DNA of 64,000 nucleotides from Paenibacillus terrigena DSM 21567. GTDB taxonomy: Bacteria; Bacillota; Bacilli; Paenibacillales; Paenibacillaceae. Below are positions 51,755-60,612 of this stretch, piece by piece. The notes under the pieces were generated by a model. That model worked only from the letters and a program-made list of their open reading frames with translations, ran no database searches and was not told the origin of the DNA. The stretch's first letter is position 1, and the number at the start of each line of letters is the position of its first letter. Location: the NCBI RefSeq assembly GCF_000374845.1, contig NZ_KB895412.1, forward strand, positions 806,265 to 870,264. Reading direction: 5' to 3'. The position numbers were made by a program, and so were the translations under genes.

Positions 51755-53458
51755 ATGACTTTCACTTATGATATTCGTACTATTCCATTCAGCCGTTACG
51801 GCTCGTTTCTAACTATATCGTATTTACGTGCTTCGGGAGATCGTCCAGAAGGAGTCTATCTACGTACGGTACGCGGCGGAGATATGACGAGCGGGGCAGC
51901 TTTTCGTATTGAGTTGACTGCTCAAGGAGAGGATGTTCCTTACACAACGCATGCAACACCATCACGCCTTCGAATGGAGTCGAGCAGCGGGTATGCGGAG
52001 ATCTGTATCTTCGATGGCCGCACGGTAGGCTTCCGGGCGGAGGGGGTTGGCGTTCGGCTTACCTTATCCGGTGGCGATTATGATTATGCGATGCGAATGA
52101 AGGACAACCGCTGGGAAGTGAACAGCTTCTTGAATGAAGTACGGTTCATGCTCACCTCGGTTCAAGGACAGATCGAGATGGATGCCCCATGGGTGCGGAC
52201 GAAATGTACACATGTGAAGGCGCATTTTGTGCCTGATGTAGCGACGAACATCACCGAGTTCCGTGTGGAAGAGTACCGCACGACGTGGCTTGAGCGAGAG
52301 TTCCCATTATTCGATGAAGGGGTACAGTATGTCGCTGCAGAATATGAAGCGTGGAGGCAGTCGACTTTGCCGTCCGATGAAGCCTATGCGGCAGGCAGAG
52401 AGCTAGCTTCATATATAACATGGTCTTGTGTTGTCCCTGCGGATGGATATCTGACACGCCCTGCGATGTATATGTCGAAGAACTGGATGACGAACATTTG
52501 GAGCTGGGATCATTGCTTCAATGCGATGGCACTTGTCAGCTCCAACCCAGCACTTGCATGGGATCAATTTATGATCTTCTTTGACCGTCAAGATGAGAGC
52601 GGGCTGCTGCCCGATTTTATGAATGATAAATATGCCTTGTGGAACTGCAATAAGCCGCCGATTCACGGCTGGACGTTAGCGTGGATGATGGATCGTACCG
52701 ATTGGATTGGTGAAGTACAGCTTCGCGAAGTCTATGAACCACTCGCTCGTTGGACCCGTTGGTGGTATAACGAGCGGGATGATGATCGTGATGGTATTCC
52801 ACAATACAACCATGGTAATGACAGCGGCTGGGATAACAGTACGATTTTCCATGAGCGTGGCGCTGTGGAGAGCCCGGATCTATGTGCTTATCTTGTGCTA
52901 CAATGCGAGACGCTTGGCCGGATTGCAGAGGAGCTTGGAAAGACACACGAAGCCACCGAATGGCATGCCTTGGCACAGCGGACACTCGATCGTATGCTGG
53001 AGCACTTCTGGCAGAATGGTGAACTTAGAGCCGTTCGAACAGGTACGCATGAGCGGTTAGCGGGCGAGAGTTTAATCAATTATATGCCTATCATCCTGGG
53101 CCAGCGATTGCCGCAAGAGGTTCAAGATACGCTCATTCAAGCGCTGTCTGATGAGGAGCGATTCTTATCTCCGAATGGGTTCGCAACCGAGAGCATGAAC
53201 AGCCCGCATTATGAACCGGATGGATACTGGCGCGGGCCGATTTGGGCACCGGTCATGATGCTGCTCGTCGATGGACTCAGCCGCGGGGGATATACCGAGT
53301 TGGCTGGTGTTGCAGCGCAGCGGTTCTGCCGGATGGCGAACACCCATGGCATGGCAGAGAATTTCGATGCCATTCATGGTACAGGACTCCGTGATCGTGC
53401 CTTTACTTGGACCTCCAGTGTCTATCTAATGCTTGCGAATGAATATGTGAACGCATAA
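51755..53458 (+). CDS. GH63/MGH1-like glycoside hydrolase
   Basis: A 567-residue protein with an N-terminal beta domain (to about 190) and an (alpha/alpha)6 barrel. Barrel motifs are MSKNWMTNIWSWDHCFNAM, FFDRQDESGLLPDFMND, QYNHGNDSGWDNST, PNGFATESMNSPHYEPDGYW and RGPIWAP, as in GH63-like mannosylglycerate hydrolases and glucosidases. No signal peptide is seen, so it probably cleaves an imported oligosaccharide in the cytoplasm. ATG 51755 follows GAGGAGGAG; the longer open frame runs over the cre site. It sits ahead of a sugar ABC system. Confidence 0.83.
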   Translation: MTFTYDIRTIPFSRYGSFLTISYLRASGDRPEGVYLRTVRGGDMTSGAAFRIELTAQGEDVPYTTHATPSRLRMESSSGYAEICIFDGRTVGFRAEGVGVRLTLSGGDYDYAMRMKDNRWEVNSFLNEVRFMLTSVQGQIEMDAPWVRTKCTHVKAHFVPDVATNITEFRVEEYRTTWLEREFPLFDEGVQYVAAEYEAWRQSTLPSDEAYAAGRELASYITWSCVVPADGYLTRPAMYMSKNWMTNIWSWDHCFNAMALVSSNPALAWDQFMIFFDRQDESGLLPDFMNDKYALWNCNKPPIHGWTLAWMMDRTDWIGEVQLREVYEPLARWTRWWYNERDDDRDGIPQYNHGNDSGWDNSTIFHERGAVESPDLCAYLVLQCETLGRIAEELGKTHEATEWHALAQRTLDRMLEHFWQNGELRAVRTGTHERLAGESLINYMPIILGQRLPQEVQDTLIQALSDEERFLSPNGFATESMNSPHYEPDGYWRGPIWAPVMMLLVDGLSRGGYTELAGVAAQRFCRMANTHGMAENFDAIHGTGLRDRAFTWTSSVYLMLANEYVNA

Positions 53459-53461
53459 CAA

Positions 53462-53505
53462 GAAGCGCACGTTTCTAAGCTTTATGGGAATCGTGCGCTT
53501 TTGGA
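53462..53505 (+). terminator. Terminator after GH63-like gene
   Basis: AAGCGCACG and CGTGCGCTT form a 9-bp stem followed by a short T run. Confidence 0.75.
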
Positions 53506-53709
53506 GATTTTATACGGATAAACTGTTCTTATATTTCTCTCTTAAACGCTTATCGTCCTATAGAGGACGACGAAGTCGCTTATGCTTGACATTCCTTTGT
53601 TTTTTGTGGGGATATTTTTGGAATGATGTTCTGGATTGTCAGCGAAGTAGGTGTGTGATAAACTTCATTTACTTTAGGGTACGAACATGCTCAGAGCAGG
53701 AGGCAACTT

Positions 53710-55446
53710 ATGCACTATCAGCGGATACAAATGATTTTTCATCGACTACTTGCACCGCGTCGGAGTCTTCGGCTGAAGCTCGTTATACTATTCCTTATCG
53801 CTGCACTATTGCCGCTCTTCACGTTCGGCTGGCTGTCATTCACGAAATCCTCGGAGCTGCTTCAGGATCAATTAGGCAAGTATGGGAGCAATGCGGTGAC
53901 ACAGCTGCAATACCAGCTGGATTCGGAACTTAGTCAAATGGAGCTCGTGACCGAATATGTACACGCATACTTGTTGAACCCCTCACGGATCGCTATACAT
54001 CGAGAAATCCCGCGCTCGTATTCAGATTTGCATGAACAGAGTGATTTAGAAGATTTTCTGAAAGCGCTTAAAACTGTGAAACAGAGGGGGTTATTTATTA
54101 TTACCAAGTCCGGCTACTTCTACGGGGAGAATTCCATTAAGACGACGATCTTGAAGGAGCAGACTTGGTGGAAGGCAATTCCCGCCGATTATGCCGGGGA
54201 ATATTGGCCGGGGTTCTACACGCCAAGGCATTACAAGGAATTTGCTGAAAATGAGAAGGTGCTCGGCCTCGTCGTACCGATTCGCAATCAGCAGGGGGCG
54301 TTGAAGGATAGCCGTATTCTCATCGAGATGAATGCGGATAAGATGTATGAATTATTCCATTTGTTCGAGAAGAGCACACAGGCGATGCTTACGATCAAGA
54401 ACAGTACGGGACAGCTGATCTATCAGTCTGCACATGCCTTTAAGCCGCAAGAGAATGATGTTGTATGGTCCAAATCTTTATCCCTGAATGATTGGACACT
54501 GGAAGCGAGACTGCCGTACAAGTCCTTTTTCCAATCTTCGAATATCATTCGCTCGTATACCGTCGTCGGCCTGTTGTTCTCGGGTCTGCTTGCGTTGCTG
54601 CTTGGCTTCCTATTCTCATCCCGTGTAACGGGCCGGATTAAACGGCTCAAAGAATCGATGTTCCTCGCAGGGAAAGGGAGATTGCAGACGAGAATACCCG
54701 TACAGGATCGTGACGAATTAGGGGTGCTGGCACACAGCTTCAATCGCATGATCGGGCAAATTCAAGATTTGGTTCAAGAGATTACAATCACAGAGAAGTT
54801 GAAGAAAGAAGCAGAGCTGCGAGCATTTCATTATCAGATCAATCCACACCTGTTGTTCAACACGCTCAATTCGATTCAATGGAAAGCAAGGCTGCAAGGC
54901 AATGAGGATATTCGTAAAATGCTCTATCATCTGGCCATGCTGCTCGAGGGTAATCTGGATATCACGCAAGAGCTGGTTACACTGCGCAAGGAGCTGGATA
55001 TTATCGATCACTTCCTCCATATTCAGCGGATTCGTTATGAGCATGAAGTGAATTATGAGCAGCAGGTAGATGAATCGCTGATGCACTATGTCATTCCACG
55101 GATGAGCTTACAGCCGCTGCTTGAGAATATTTTTTTCCATGCGTTCGAGGATGGATGCGGTACGATACGTGTCACGGTTGAAGAGGATGGTGAGGATCTC
55201 GTGCTTCGACTAACGGACAATGGCAAAGGCATGACGGAGGAGAATAGGCAAAAATTGCTCCAAGGGACGTATCGCAGTAAGCGGGGCAGAGGTCTCGGCG
55301 TGAACAACGTCGATCAGAAATTCAAGCTTCATTTTGGACCATTATATGGCCTGGATATTCAATCTGTTGTTGGTCAAGGCACGGTCATCACAATACGTTG
55401 GCCGAAGAAGGAGGAGGACGAACATGACAACCAAATCACCCATTAA
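53710..55446 (+). CDS. YesM-type sensor histidine kinase
   Basis: A 578-residue membrane kinase. TM1 is at about residues 22-44, an extracellular sensor of ~230 residues follows, TM2 is at about 280-305, then HAMP (SSRVTGRIKRLKESM). The His_kinase motif is LRAFHYQINPHLLFNTLNSI and the ATPase domain includes RLTDNGKGMTEENR and RGRGLGVNNVDQKF. AGGAGGCAACTT precedes the ATG. The adjacent AraC-type regulator gene overlaps its end by 23 bases. The pair probably senses an oligosaccharide taken up by the downstream transporter. Confidence 0.94.
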   Translation: MHYQRIQMIFHRLLAPRRSLRLKLVILFLIAALLPLFTFGWLSFTKSSELLQDQLGKYGSNAVTQLQYQLDSELSQMELVTEYVHAYLLNPSRIAIHREIPRSYSDLHEQSDLEDFLKALKTVKQRGLFIITKSGYFYGENSIKTTILKEQTWWKAIPADYAGEYWPGFYTPRHYKEFAENEKVLGLVVPIRNQQGALKDSRILIEMNADKMYELFHLFEKSTQAMLTIKNSTGQLIYQSAHAFKPQENDVVWSKSLSLNDWTLEARLPYKSFFQSSNIIRSYTVVGLLFSGLLALLLGFLFSSRVTGRIKRLKESMFLAGKGRLQTRIPVQDRDELGVLAHSFNRMIGQIQDLVQEITITEKLKKEAELRAFHYQINPHLLFNTLNSIQWKARLQGNEDIRKMLYHLAMLLEGNLDITQELVTLRKELDIIDHFLHIQRIRYEHEVNYEQQVDESLMHYVIPRMSLQPLLENIFFHAFEDGCGTIRVTVEEDGEDLVLRLTDNGKGMTEENRQKLLQGTYRSKRGRGLGVNNVDQKFKLHFGPLYGLDIQSVVGQGTVITIRWPKKEEDEHDNQITH

Positions 55447-56596
55447 AGTATTAATTGCTGATGATGAGAGTATCGTGCGCAAAGGACTGGTTGCAACCGT
55501 CGATTGGGCGCGCTATAACATGCAGGTCGTCGCGGATGTGCCGAATGGTCAGAAGGGCTGGGAGGCTTTTACGGAGCTGCGTCCCGATGTGATTATTACG
55601 GACATCGTCATGCCGGAACTGAACGGCATCGAATTCGCTCGGCGGGTGAAAAAGGAAGCGCCGTCGACCCGGATCCTTCTTCTTAGCTGCCATCGTGATT
55701 TCGAATTTGCCCAGCAAGGGATCTCGTTAGGGGCCTCTGGCTATCTGCTCAAGACAGCGTTCGAAGACGAAGAATTGAATGAGTTCCTGCGCAAATTCCA
55801 AGAAGACATTGATACGGAGCAAGCAGGCAGCATGTCTGTTCTCGATGATCGTGCCCGTTGGAATGCTTCTTTCTATGCTTGGTTATGCGGCTTCCGCAAT
55901 GAATTCCGCAGTGAGCTGCAGGCGCGTTGGGAGTCGCATTGGTCGTGGATGGAAGAGCCGCACAGCGTCTATTTGGCGAAGTCCTTTGTAACAGAAGAAA
56001 ATTTAATTTGGTCTGACATCGAGAGTCGGCTGCAAGTCGGTTGCGAGAGCATTTTGTGCGGAACGGATCGAACGTTCTATTTTATACGCTATAAGGATCG
56101 TGAGGCGCTTGAGGCGTTGTTCAAGGACGTGAAGAGCCGTATTCCATCGTTCCATTGGAGCGGGACGGGACCGTTACAAGGGATGGACGCTTGGCTGGAG
56201 GCCGTGACGAAGCTGCATCAGGAAGCTGAGCTTGAGAAGAAGTTCGAGCTGAAGGTCCATTCTTGGCCGGAGACCATTACGAATGCGATACGTCTTGTGG
56301 CGGAGGATCTGCGGGAGCCGTGGTCTGTTAGCGATGTCGCGCACCGGATCGGTCTGAGCCGCAGTCATTTCAGTACGCTGTTCAAGAAGGTCACCGGAGA
56401 GAATTTCATTGAGCTGTTGTACCGAATGCGTCTGCGCGTGGCGATGGATCTACTGGCGAATACGAACATGACCTTGCAAGGGATTGCGGAACAGATCGGT
56501 ATGGTGGACGGCAAATACTTAAGCAAATGGTTCAAACGTTACTGCGGGATGACTCCCTCGCAATATCGGGCCGAACAAAAAGAAGAATCCTGTTAA
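55424..56596 (+). CDS. AraC-family response regulator (YesN-type)
   Basis: A 390-residue regulator. The N-terminal receiver has KVLIADDESIVRKGL and the phospho-Asp in DVIITDIVMPELNG, with Lys in GYLLKTAFEDE. A middle region of ~160 residues precedes two C-terminal AraC helix-turn-helix motifs (VSDVAHRIGLSRSHFSTLFK, LQGIAEQIGMVDGKYLSKWF). I use ATG 55424, preceded by AAGGAGGAGG. It should activate the sugar transport genes that follow. Confidence 0.94.
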   Translation: MTTKSPIKVLIADDESIVRKGLVATVDWARYNMQVVADVPNGQKGWEAFTELRPDVIITDIVMPELNGIEFARRVKKEAPSTRILLLSCHRDFEFAQQGISLGASGYLLKTAFEDEELNEFLRKFQEDIDTEQAGSMSVLDDRARWNASFYAWLCGFRNEFRSELQARWESHWSWMEEPHSVYLAKSFVTEENLIWSDIESRLQVGCESILCGTDRTFYFIRYKDREALEALFKDVKSRIPSFHWSGTGPLQGMDAWLEAVTKLHQEAELEKKFELKVHSWPETITNAIRLVAEDLREPWSVSDVAHRIGLSRSHFSTLFKKVTGENFIELLYRMRLRVAMDLLANTNMTLQGIAEQIGMVDGKYLSKWFKRYCGMTPSQYRAEQKEESC

Positions 56597-56640
56597 AATT
56601 TAAGACAAAATAACCCCTGCCATGAAACAAAAAGCCGTTT

Positions 56641-56654
56641 TGAAAACGCTTTAT
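56641..56654 (+). promoter_or_regulatory. Candidate cre site upstream of the sugar-binding protein gene
   Basis: TGAAAACGCTTTAT matches 12 of 14 cre positions and lies about 60 bases before the start codon. Confidence 0.5.
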
Positions 56655-56714
56655 TTTTCTTAAAGTGAGAGTAATCAATTGATTGATAAAAATGGTTTGG
56701 GGGGGCAATCATCC

Positions 56715-58001
56715 ATGAGTAACAAACGTTCTATGGTCACAACGCTATTATTGTTGATTGCATTAACGGTTAGTGCTTGCGGCGGCGGTGGGGGAGCAAC
56801 ATCGAACCAAGGCAGCGAGGGAAGTTCGGGAAGCAAGGACACAGAGAAAACACTTCGTTTTGCAACATGGGATACAGGTGACAGTCTGAAGGTCCAACAG
56901 GATATCGCGAAATTGTTCGAGAAGCAGCACCCAGGCGTCAAAGTTCAGATTGAACCGTATGCAGACGGATTCGACCAGAAGCTTGCTGCGTCCTTCGGTG
57001 CAGGCAACCCGCCGGATGTCATGCTGATGTGGGATTTCCCGACGTACTACACGAACCTGGAGCCATTGGATTCCTTCATGTCAAAAGACGCGAGCTTGAA
57101 ACTCGATGACATCTATGAAAGTCTATTCAATTACGTGAAAGTCGATGGACAGACCTATGGTCTGCCGAGCGGATTTACGACTCGCGCATTGTATTACAAT
57201 AAGAAAATGTTCGATGATGCGGGTGTTCCGTATCCAAAAGACGGTTGGACATGGGATGACTTCAAGGCAGCAGCGAAGAAGCTCTCCAACCCAGCTAAGA
57301 AGCAATATGGATTCGGCATTCGTACTTCGAATGACCCGTACGATCTACAAGGCATCGTCTGGAGTAACGGCGGCAGCTTCGTAAGCGCCGATGGCAAAGA
57401 CATTGAAGGTCAAATGAACAGCCCAGAGACGGCGCAAGCGATCCAGCAGTTCGGCGATATGCTGAAGGATGGTTCTGCTGCACTCGTAGGGGGCAAGAAC
57501 CAGATGAGTGGCGACGATGTATTCAAAGCGGGCAAAATCGCCATGTGGGAGAGCGGCGTATGGCCGTTGGAAGGCTTCAAGACGGCGAAGGTGGATTTTG
57601 GTACTGTTGAAATGCCTGTCTTCCCTGGCAAGCCGGTCAAAGGTATCGTAGCACTAAGCGCAATCTCGGTGGCGAAGCAATCCAAGCAGAAGGATCTTGC
57701 ATGGGAGTTCACGAAATTCTTCGTCTCGAATGAAGTAATCAAGATGCGCAGTAATTCCGACTTGCCGATCCGCAAGAGTCTCGTGCAAGAGATGAAGTTC
57801 GATCAGAACCCGCTGTATTTACCGTTCTACAACATGCTGGAGCGTTCGGACAACACACCTGCATTCTTGCTTAACCGGAATTGGAAACTCGTGAACCGTT
57901 ACTTGACGACGGCGATCGATTCCGTCATGCTCGGCGAGAATGCGCAGGATGCATTGAATGCAGCTGTGAAAGATGCGAAGAAATATATCGATAAAAAATA
58001 G
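56715..58001 (+). CDS. Sugar ABC transporter substrate-binding lipoprotein
   Basis: A 428-residue family 1 extracellular solute-binding protein. The signal peptide ends in a lipobox, LTVSAC, followed by a Gly/Ser linker. The mature part carries TLRFATWDTGDSLKVQQDIA, FGAGNPPDVMLMWDF and GLPSGFTTRALYYNKKMF, typical of oligosaccharide binders. ATG 56715 is chosen over TTG 56679 because it starts the signal peptide properly. It works with the two permeases downstream; the ATPase is not local and is probably a shared MsmX-type protein. Confidence 0.93.
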   Translation: MSNKRSMVTTLLLLIALTVSACGGGGGATSNQGSEGSSGSKDTEKTLRFATWDTGDSLKVQQDIAKLFEKQHPGVKVQIEPYADGFDQKLAASFGAGNPPDVMLMWDFPTYYTNLEPLDSFMSKDASLKLDDIYESLFNYVKVDGQTYGLPSGFTTRALYYNKKMFDDAGVPYPKDGWTWDDFKAAAKKLSNPAKKQYGFGIRTSNDPYDLQGIVWSNGGSFVSADGKDIEGQMNSPETAQAIQQFGDMLKDGSAALVGGKNQMSGDDVFKAGKIAMWESGVWPLEGFKTAKVDFGTVEMPVFPGKPVKGIVALSAISVAKQSKQKDLAWEFTKFFVSNEVIKMRSNSDLPIRKSLVQEMKFDQNPLYLPFYNMLERSDNTPAFLLNRNWKLVNRYLTTAIDSVMLGENAQDALNAAVKDAKKYIDKK

Positions 58002-58007
58002 GATCTA

Positions 58008-58039
58008 AAGCCCGGTGAGCATCTCGCCGGGTTTTTTCT
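58008..58039 (+). terminator. Terminator after sugar-binding protein gene
   Basis: CCCGGTGAG and CTCGCCGGG form a 9-bp stem with a 3-base loop followed by six T. It sits between the binding protein and the permeases, a common way to make more binding protein than permease. Confidence 0.92.
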
Positions 58040-58074
58040 CGTTAAAGTGGGGGAGAGGGGAGCCAGAGGCAGAG

Positions 58075-58165
58075 TGATGCAGTAAGCACTACGCTAGTAG
58101 CAAGCAAGATGTTAGCACCGCGTAAGCACCAAGCATAACGTTATCACCAGGCACCTCGCTAGCAC
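58075..58165. repeat. Degenerate short-repeat tract (GCACC/TAGCA-rich)
   Basis: TAGCACC, AAGCACCAAGC, GGCACC and TAGCACCC recur at irregular spacing near 58110-58160. The tract has no gene and no clear hairpin. The remaining bases to 58340 also show nothing coding. Confidence 0.35.
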
Positions 58166-58342
58166 CCACGTAGGGAGCGGGCTCTTGTCCTTTGACTTCT
58201 ATGATAGAAATTTGCATTGTTGAGGGCATGTTTTCCCACCGAACAAAAGAACGAAACCATCCGAACATTCTCCCTCCACACGTTGAAAAGCTCCACATTT
58301 TTCTCGAACAAAGTGCCACCTATTGGGAAACAGATGACCGTG

Positions 58343-58369
58343 TAAAAGCGCTTTCATTCAGACTACAAT
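58343..58369 (+). promoter_or_regulatory. Candidate cre site and -10 of the permease operon
   Basis: TAAAAGCGCTTTCA (58343-58356) matches 13 of 14 cre positions. TACAAT at 58364-58369 is a good -10, 17 bases after a weak TGTAAA. CcpA binding would cover the promoter. Confidence 0.65.
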
Positions 58370-58430
58370 GAAACCACACCAACGATGTCTAACGGGCCTT
58401 CCCGAACATCTCCTGAAAGGAACGATATTA

Positions 58431-59351
58431 ATGGAATCTATTAAAAAGCGGACGCCTGCTCGATTCAAGCAAATGAGTATTCCTTATTTGTTCACGTTGC
58501 CTTGGATAATTGGCTTTCTTGCCTTTACACTGGGACCGCTCATTTTCTCCCTCATAATTAGCTTCTATGAATGGCCTGTTGTTGGAGACAAGACATTCAT
58601 TGGGTTAGCGAACTATAAAGAGATGTTCACGAACGATCCGTTGTTCTGGGAATCTCTCGGCGTGACGATGAAATTCGCTGTTCTCTTCGTGCCGCTGAAT
58701 ATCATTATTGCCTTGCTGCTCGCAATGTTGCTGAACAAGAACGTGAAGGGCAGTGGGTTTTTCCGGACAGCATTCTACTTACCATCCGTTATTTCCGGTG
58801 TTGCACTCGCGATGATCTGGTCCTGGGTATTCGATGGTGAATACGGGATCCTGAACTATATTCTCTCCGTGTTCGGAATTGAAGGGCCGAAGTGGCTCAT
58901 TAGCCCAACATGGGCGCCTGTTGCGATGGTTATCGCAAGTTTATGGGGACAAGGTTCCATGATGCTCATCTTCCTAGCGGGACTCAAGAACATCCCGAAG
59001 GATATGTACGAAGCGTCAGCAATTGACGGTGCCGGCAAATGGAAGCAGTTCACGCGTATCACATTGCCGATGTTAAGCCCGACCATTTTGTTCAACTTGA
59101 TTACGACCATTATTGCTGCATTCCAGCAGCTGACCCTAGCCCTTGTGATGACAGGCGGGGGACCGCTGAACTCTACCTATTTCTACGCGATGTACATGTA
59201 CGAGAATGCCTTTAAATATTCCAAAATGGGCTATTCCTCCGCCAATGCTTGGTTCATGTTTGCGATTGTGCTCTCGCTAACGCTGATTGTCTTCAAGTCT
59301 TCGTCCGCGTGGGTCTACTATGAAGGGGAAATGAAGCAAGGCAAGAAATAG
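58431..59351 (+). CDS. Sugar ABC transporter permease (MalF/UgpA type)
   Basis: A 306-residue membrane protein with six predicted helices. The ATPase-contact EAA loop is YEASAIDGAGKWKQFTRITL. ATG 58431 follows AAAGGA; the open frame starts 21 codons earlier, inside the promoter region. It forms the channel with the next permease. Confidence 0.93.
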   Translation: MESIKKRTPARFKQMSIPYLFTLPWIIGFLAFTLGPLIFSLIISFYEWPVVGDKTFIGLANYKEMFTNDPLFWESLGVTMKFAVLFVPLNIIIALLLAMLLNKNVKGSGFFRTAFYLPSVISGVALAMIWSWVFDGEYGILNYILSVFGIEGPKWLISPTWAPVAMVIASLWGQGSMMLIFLAGLKNIPKDMYEASAIDGAGKWKQFTRITLPMLSPTILFNLITTIIAAFQQLTLALVMTGGGPLNSTYFYAMYMYENAFKYSKMGYSSANAWFMFAIVLSLTLIVFKSSSAWVYYEGEMKQGKK

Positions 59352-59410
59352 ACGGGTATGCGGTGACATTGTACTAGATTAGACTGATTCGTATAAACGG
59401 GGTGATACCG

Positions 59411-60223
59411 ATGAGAAAAATATTAATTTACGGCGTTCTTATTTTCTTTTCACTATTGTTCATAGCACCATTTTTCTGGATGATTACAACGGCTGTGAAG
59501 TCGCCGGAGGAGCTGTACGTATTCCCGCCGAAGTGGATCCCATCCGTCTTCCATTGGGACAATTTCATAACCGCATGGGAATCGCAGCCTTTCAATGTCT
59601 TCTTGAAGAACTCTTTGCTCGTCACAGGGTTATCCTTGGTAGGTCAGCTCGTTTCTTCATCCCTTGTAGCATATGGGTTTGCACGGTTTCGGTTCAAGGG
59701 AAAAGACATGCTGTTTATGATCTTGCTCGCGTCAATGATGATTCCGTGGGAAGTGACGATGATTCCGCAGTATATGGAATTTAACTACCTGGGATGGATC
59801 AATACGCTGAAACCGCTGATTATTCCAGCATGGTTCGGATCGGCCTTTTTCATTTTCCTATTACGCCAATTTATTATGGGAATCCCAGTCGAGCTGGAGG
59901 AAGCTGCACGGATCGACGGCGCGAACCCGATCCAGATTTTTATTCGATTAATCGTTCCGCTCATGACTCCGGCGTTAATCCTAGTCGGCGTGTTCCACTT
60001 CCTAAGCAGCTGGAATGATTACTTAGGTCCATTGATCTTCTTGAATGATCAGAGCAAATACACGCTTACGCTTGGTTTGTCGCAGTTCAGAGGGATGTTC
60101 GGCGTCGATATGGTATCGATTATGGCAGTTACGTTCCTCATCTGTATCCCGCCGCTTGCCTTGTTCTTCTTCGCACAGCGCTATATTGTCGGCGGTATTG
60201 CAACAACGGGAATCAAAGGATAG
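59411..60223 (+). CDS. Sugar ABC transporter permease (MalG/UgpE type)
   Basis: A 270-residue membrane protein with six helices. The EAA motif is EEAARIDGANPIQIFIRLIV, and the ending GGIATTGIKG is typical. GGGGTGAT precedes ATG 59411; GTG 59402 is a poorer start. It is last in the sugar cluster and is followed by a terminator. Confidence 0.94.
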   Translation: MRKILIYGVLIFFSLLFIAPFFWMITTAVKSPEELYVFPPKWIPSVFHWDNFITAWESQPFNVFLKNSLLVTGLSLVGQLVSSSLVAYGFARFRFKGKDMLFMILLASMMIPWEVTMIPQYMEFNYLGWINTLKPLIIPAWFGSAFFIFLLRQFIMGIPVELEEAARIDGANPIQIFIRLIVPLMTPALILVGVFHFLSSWNDYLGPLIFLNDQSKYTLTLGLSQFRGMFGVDMVSIMAVTFLICIPPLALFFFAQRYIVGGIATTGIKG

Positions 60224-60229
60224 GGGATT

Positions 60230-60277
60230 ACAAGACGATCAGGGTTGTCTACGGGCAGTTCCTGGTCGTCTTTTTGT
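60230..60277 (+). terminator. Terminator after sugar permease operon
   Basis: AAGACGATCAGG pairs with CCTGGTCGTCTT followed by TTTTTG. Confidence 0.85.
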
Positions 60278-60291
60278 TTTGAATTTTAACG

Positions 60292-60336
60292 ATTCCCGAA
60301 CATTAACTTTAATTGAACATAAGAATATTCGCGTTT
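60292..60336. promoter_or_regulatory. Candidate PurR box pair upstream of pbuG
   Basis: ATTCCCGAACATT at 60292-60304 fits the Bacillus PurBox. An inverted, weaker copy AATATTCGCGTTT lies at 60324-60336, just before the -35. The 19-base gap is slightly longer than the usual spacing, so confidence is moderate. Confidence 0.5.
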
Positions 60337-60340
60337 TCCA

Positions 60341-60370
60341 TTGACAAAATTCGACCCTATCCTCTACAAT
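60341..60370 (+). promoter_or_regulatory. Promoter of pbuG
   Basis: TTGACA and TACAAT are separated by 18 bases, ending about 27 bases before the riboswitch. Confidence 0.8.
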
Positions 60371-60396
60371 ATAGATGAATAACAAAATTGATTGCG

Positions 60397-60469
60397 ATTT
60401 TTCGTATAATCTTGGGAATCGGCCCGAGAGTCTCTACAAGGTCACCGTAAATGATCTGGCTACGAAAAG
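60397..60469 (+). ncRNA. Purine riboswitch, guanine type
   Basis: Conserved segments occur in order: TTCGTATAATC, then GAATCGGCCCGAGAGTCTCTAC, then GGTCACCGTAAATGATC and GGCTACGAA. P1 pairs TTTTCGTA with TACGAAAA. The specificity base before TACGA is C, the guanine/hypoxanthine form rather than U for adenine. The base before that C is G where A is usual. It precedes pbuG. Confidence 0.94.
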
Positions 60470-60521
60470 AGAGAAGAAGTGTGCCCTGTTGATTTGGTGT
60501 GCTTCGATTTCTTTTGGATGC

Positions 60522-60556
60522 GAGCCTAGGAGATATTTTATCCTAGGTTATTTTTG
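60522..60556 (+). terminator. Riboswitch terminator in pbuG leader
   Basis: AGCCTAGGA and TCCTAGGTT form a 9-bp stem followed by ATTTTTG. It is the likely expression platform that stops transcription when guanine is bound. Confidence 0.85.
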
Positions 60557-60612
60557 TTGTTCCCTATTTCATAAGCTTGGCGCTTATAAAACTTTTAGGA
60601 GGAGTCTTTACA

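Noticed and set aside
58089..58319. A 76-codon minus-strand frame in the gap before the sugar permeases
   Set aside because: Composition is not protein-like, there is no ribosome site, and it lies over a degenerate short-repeat tract.
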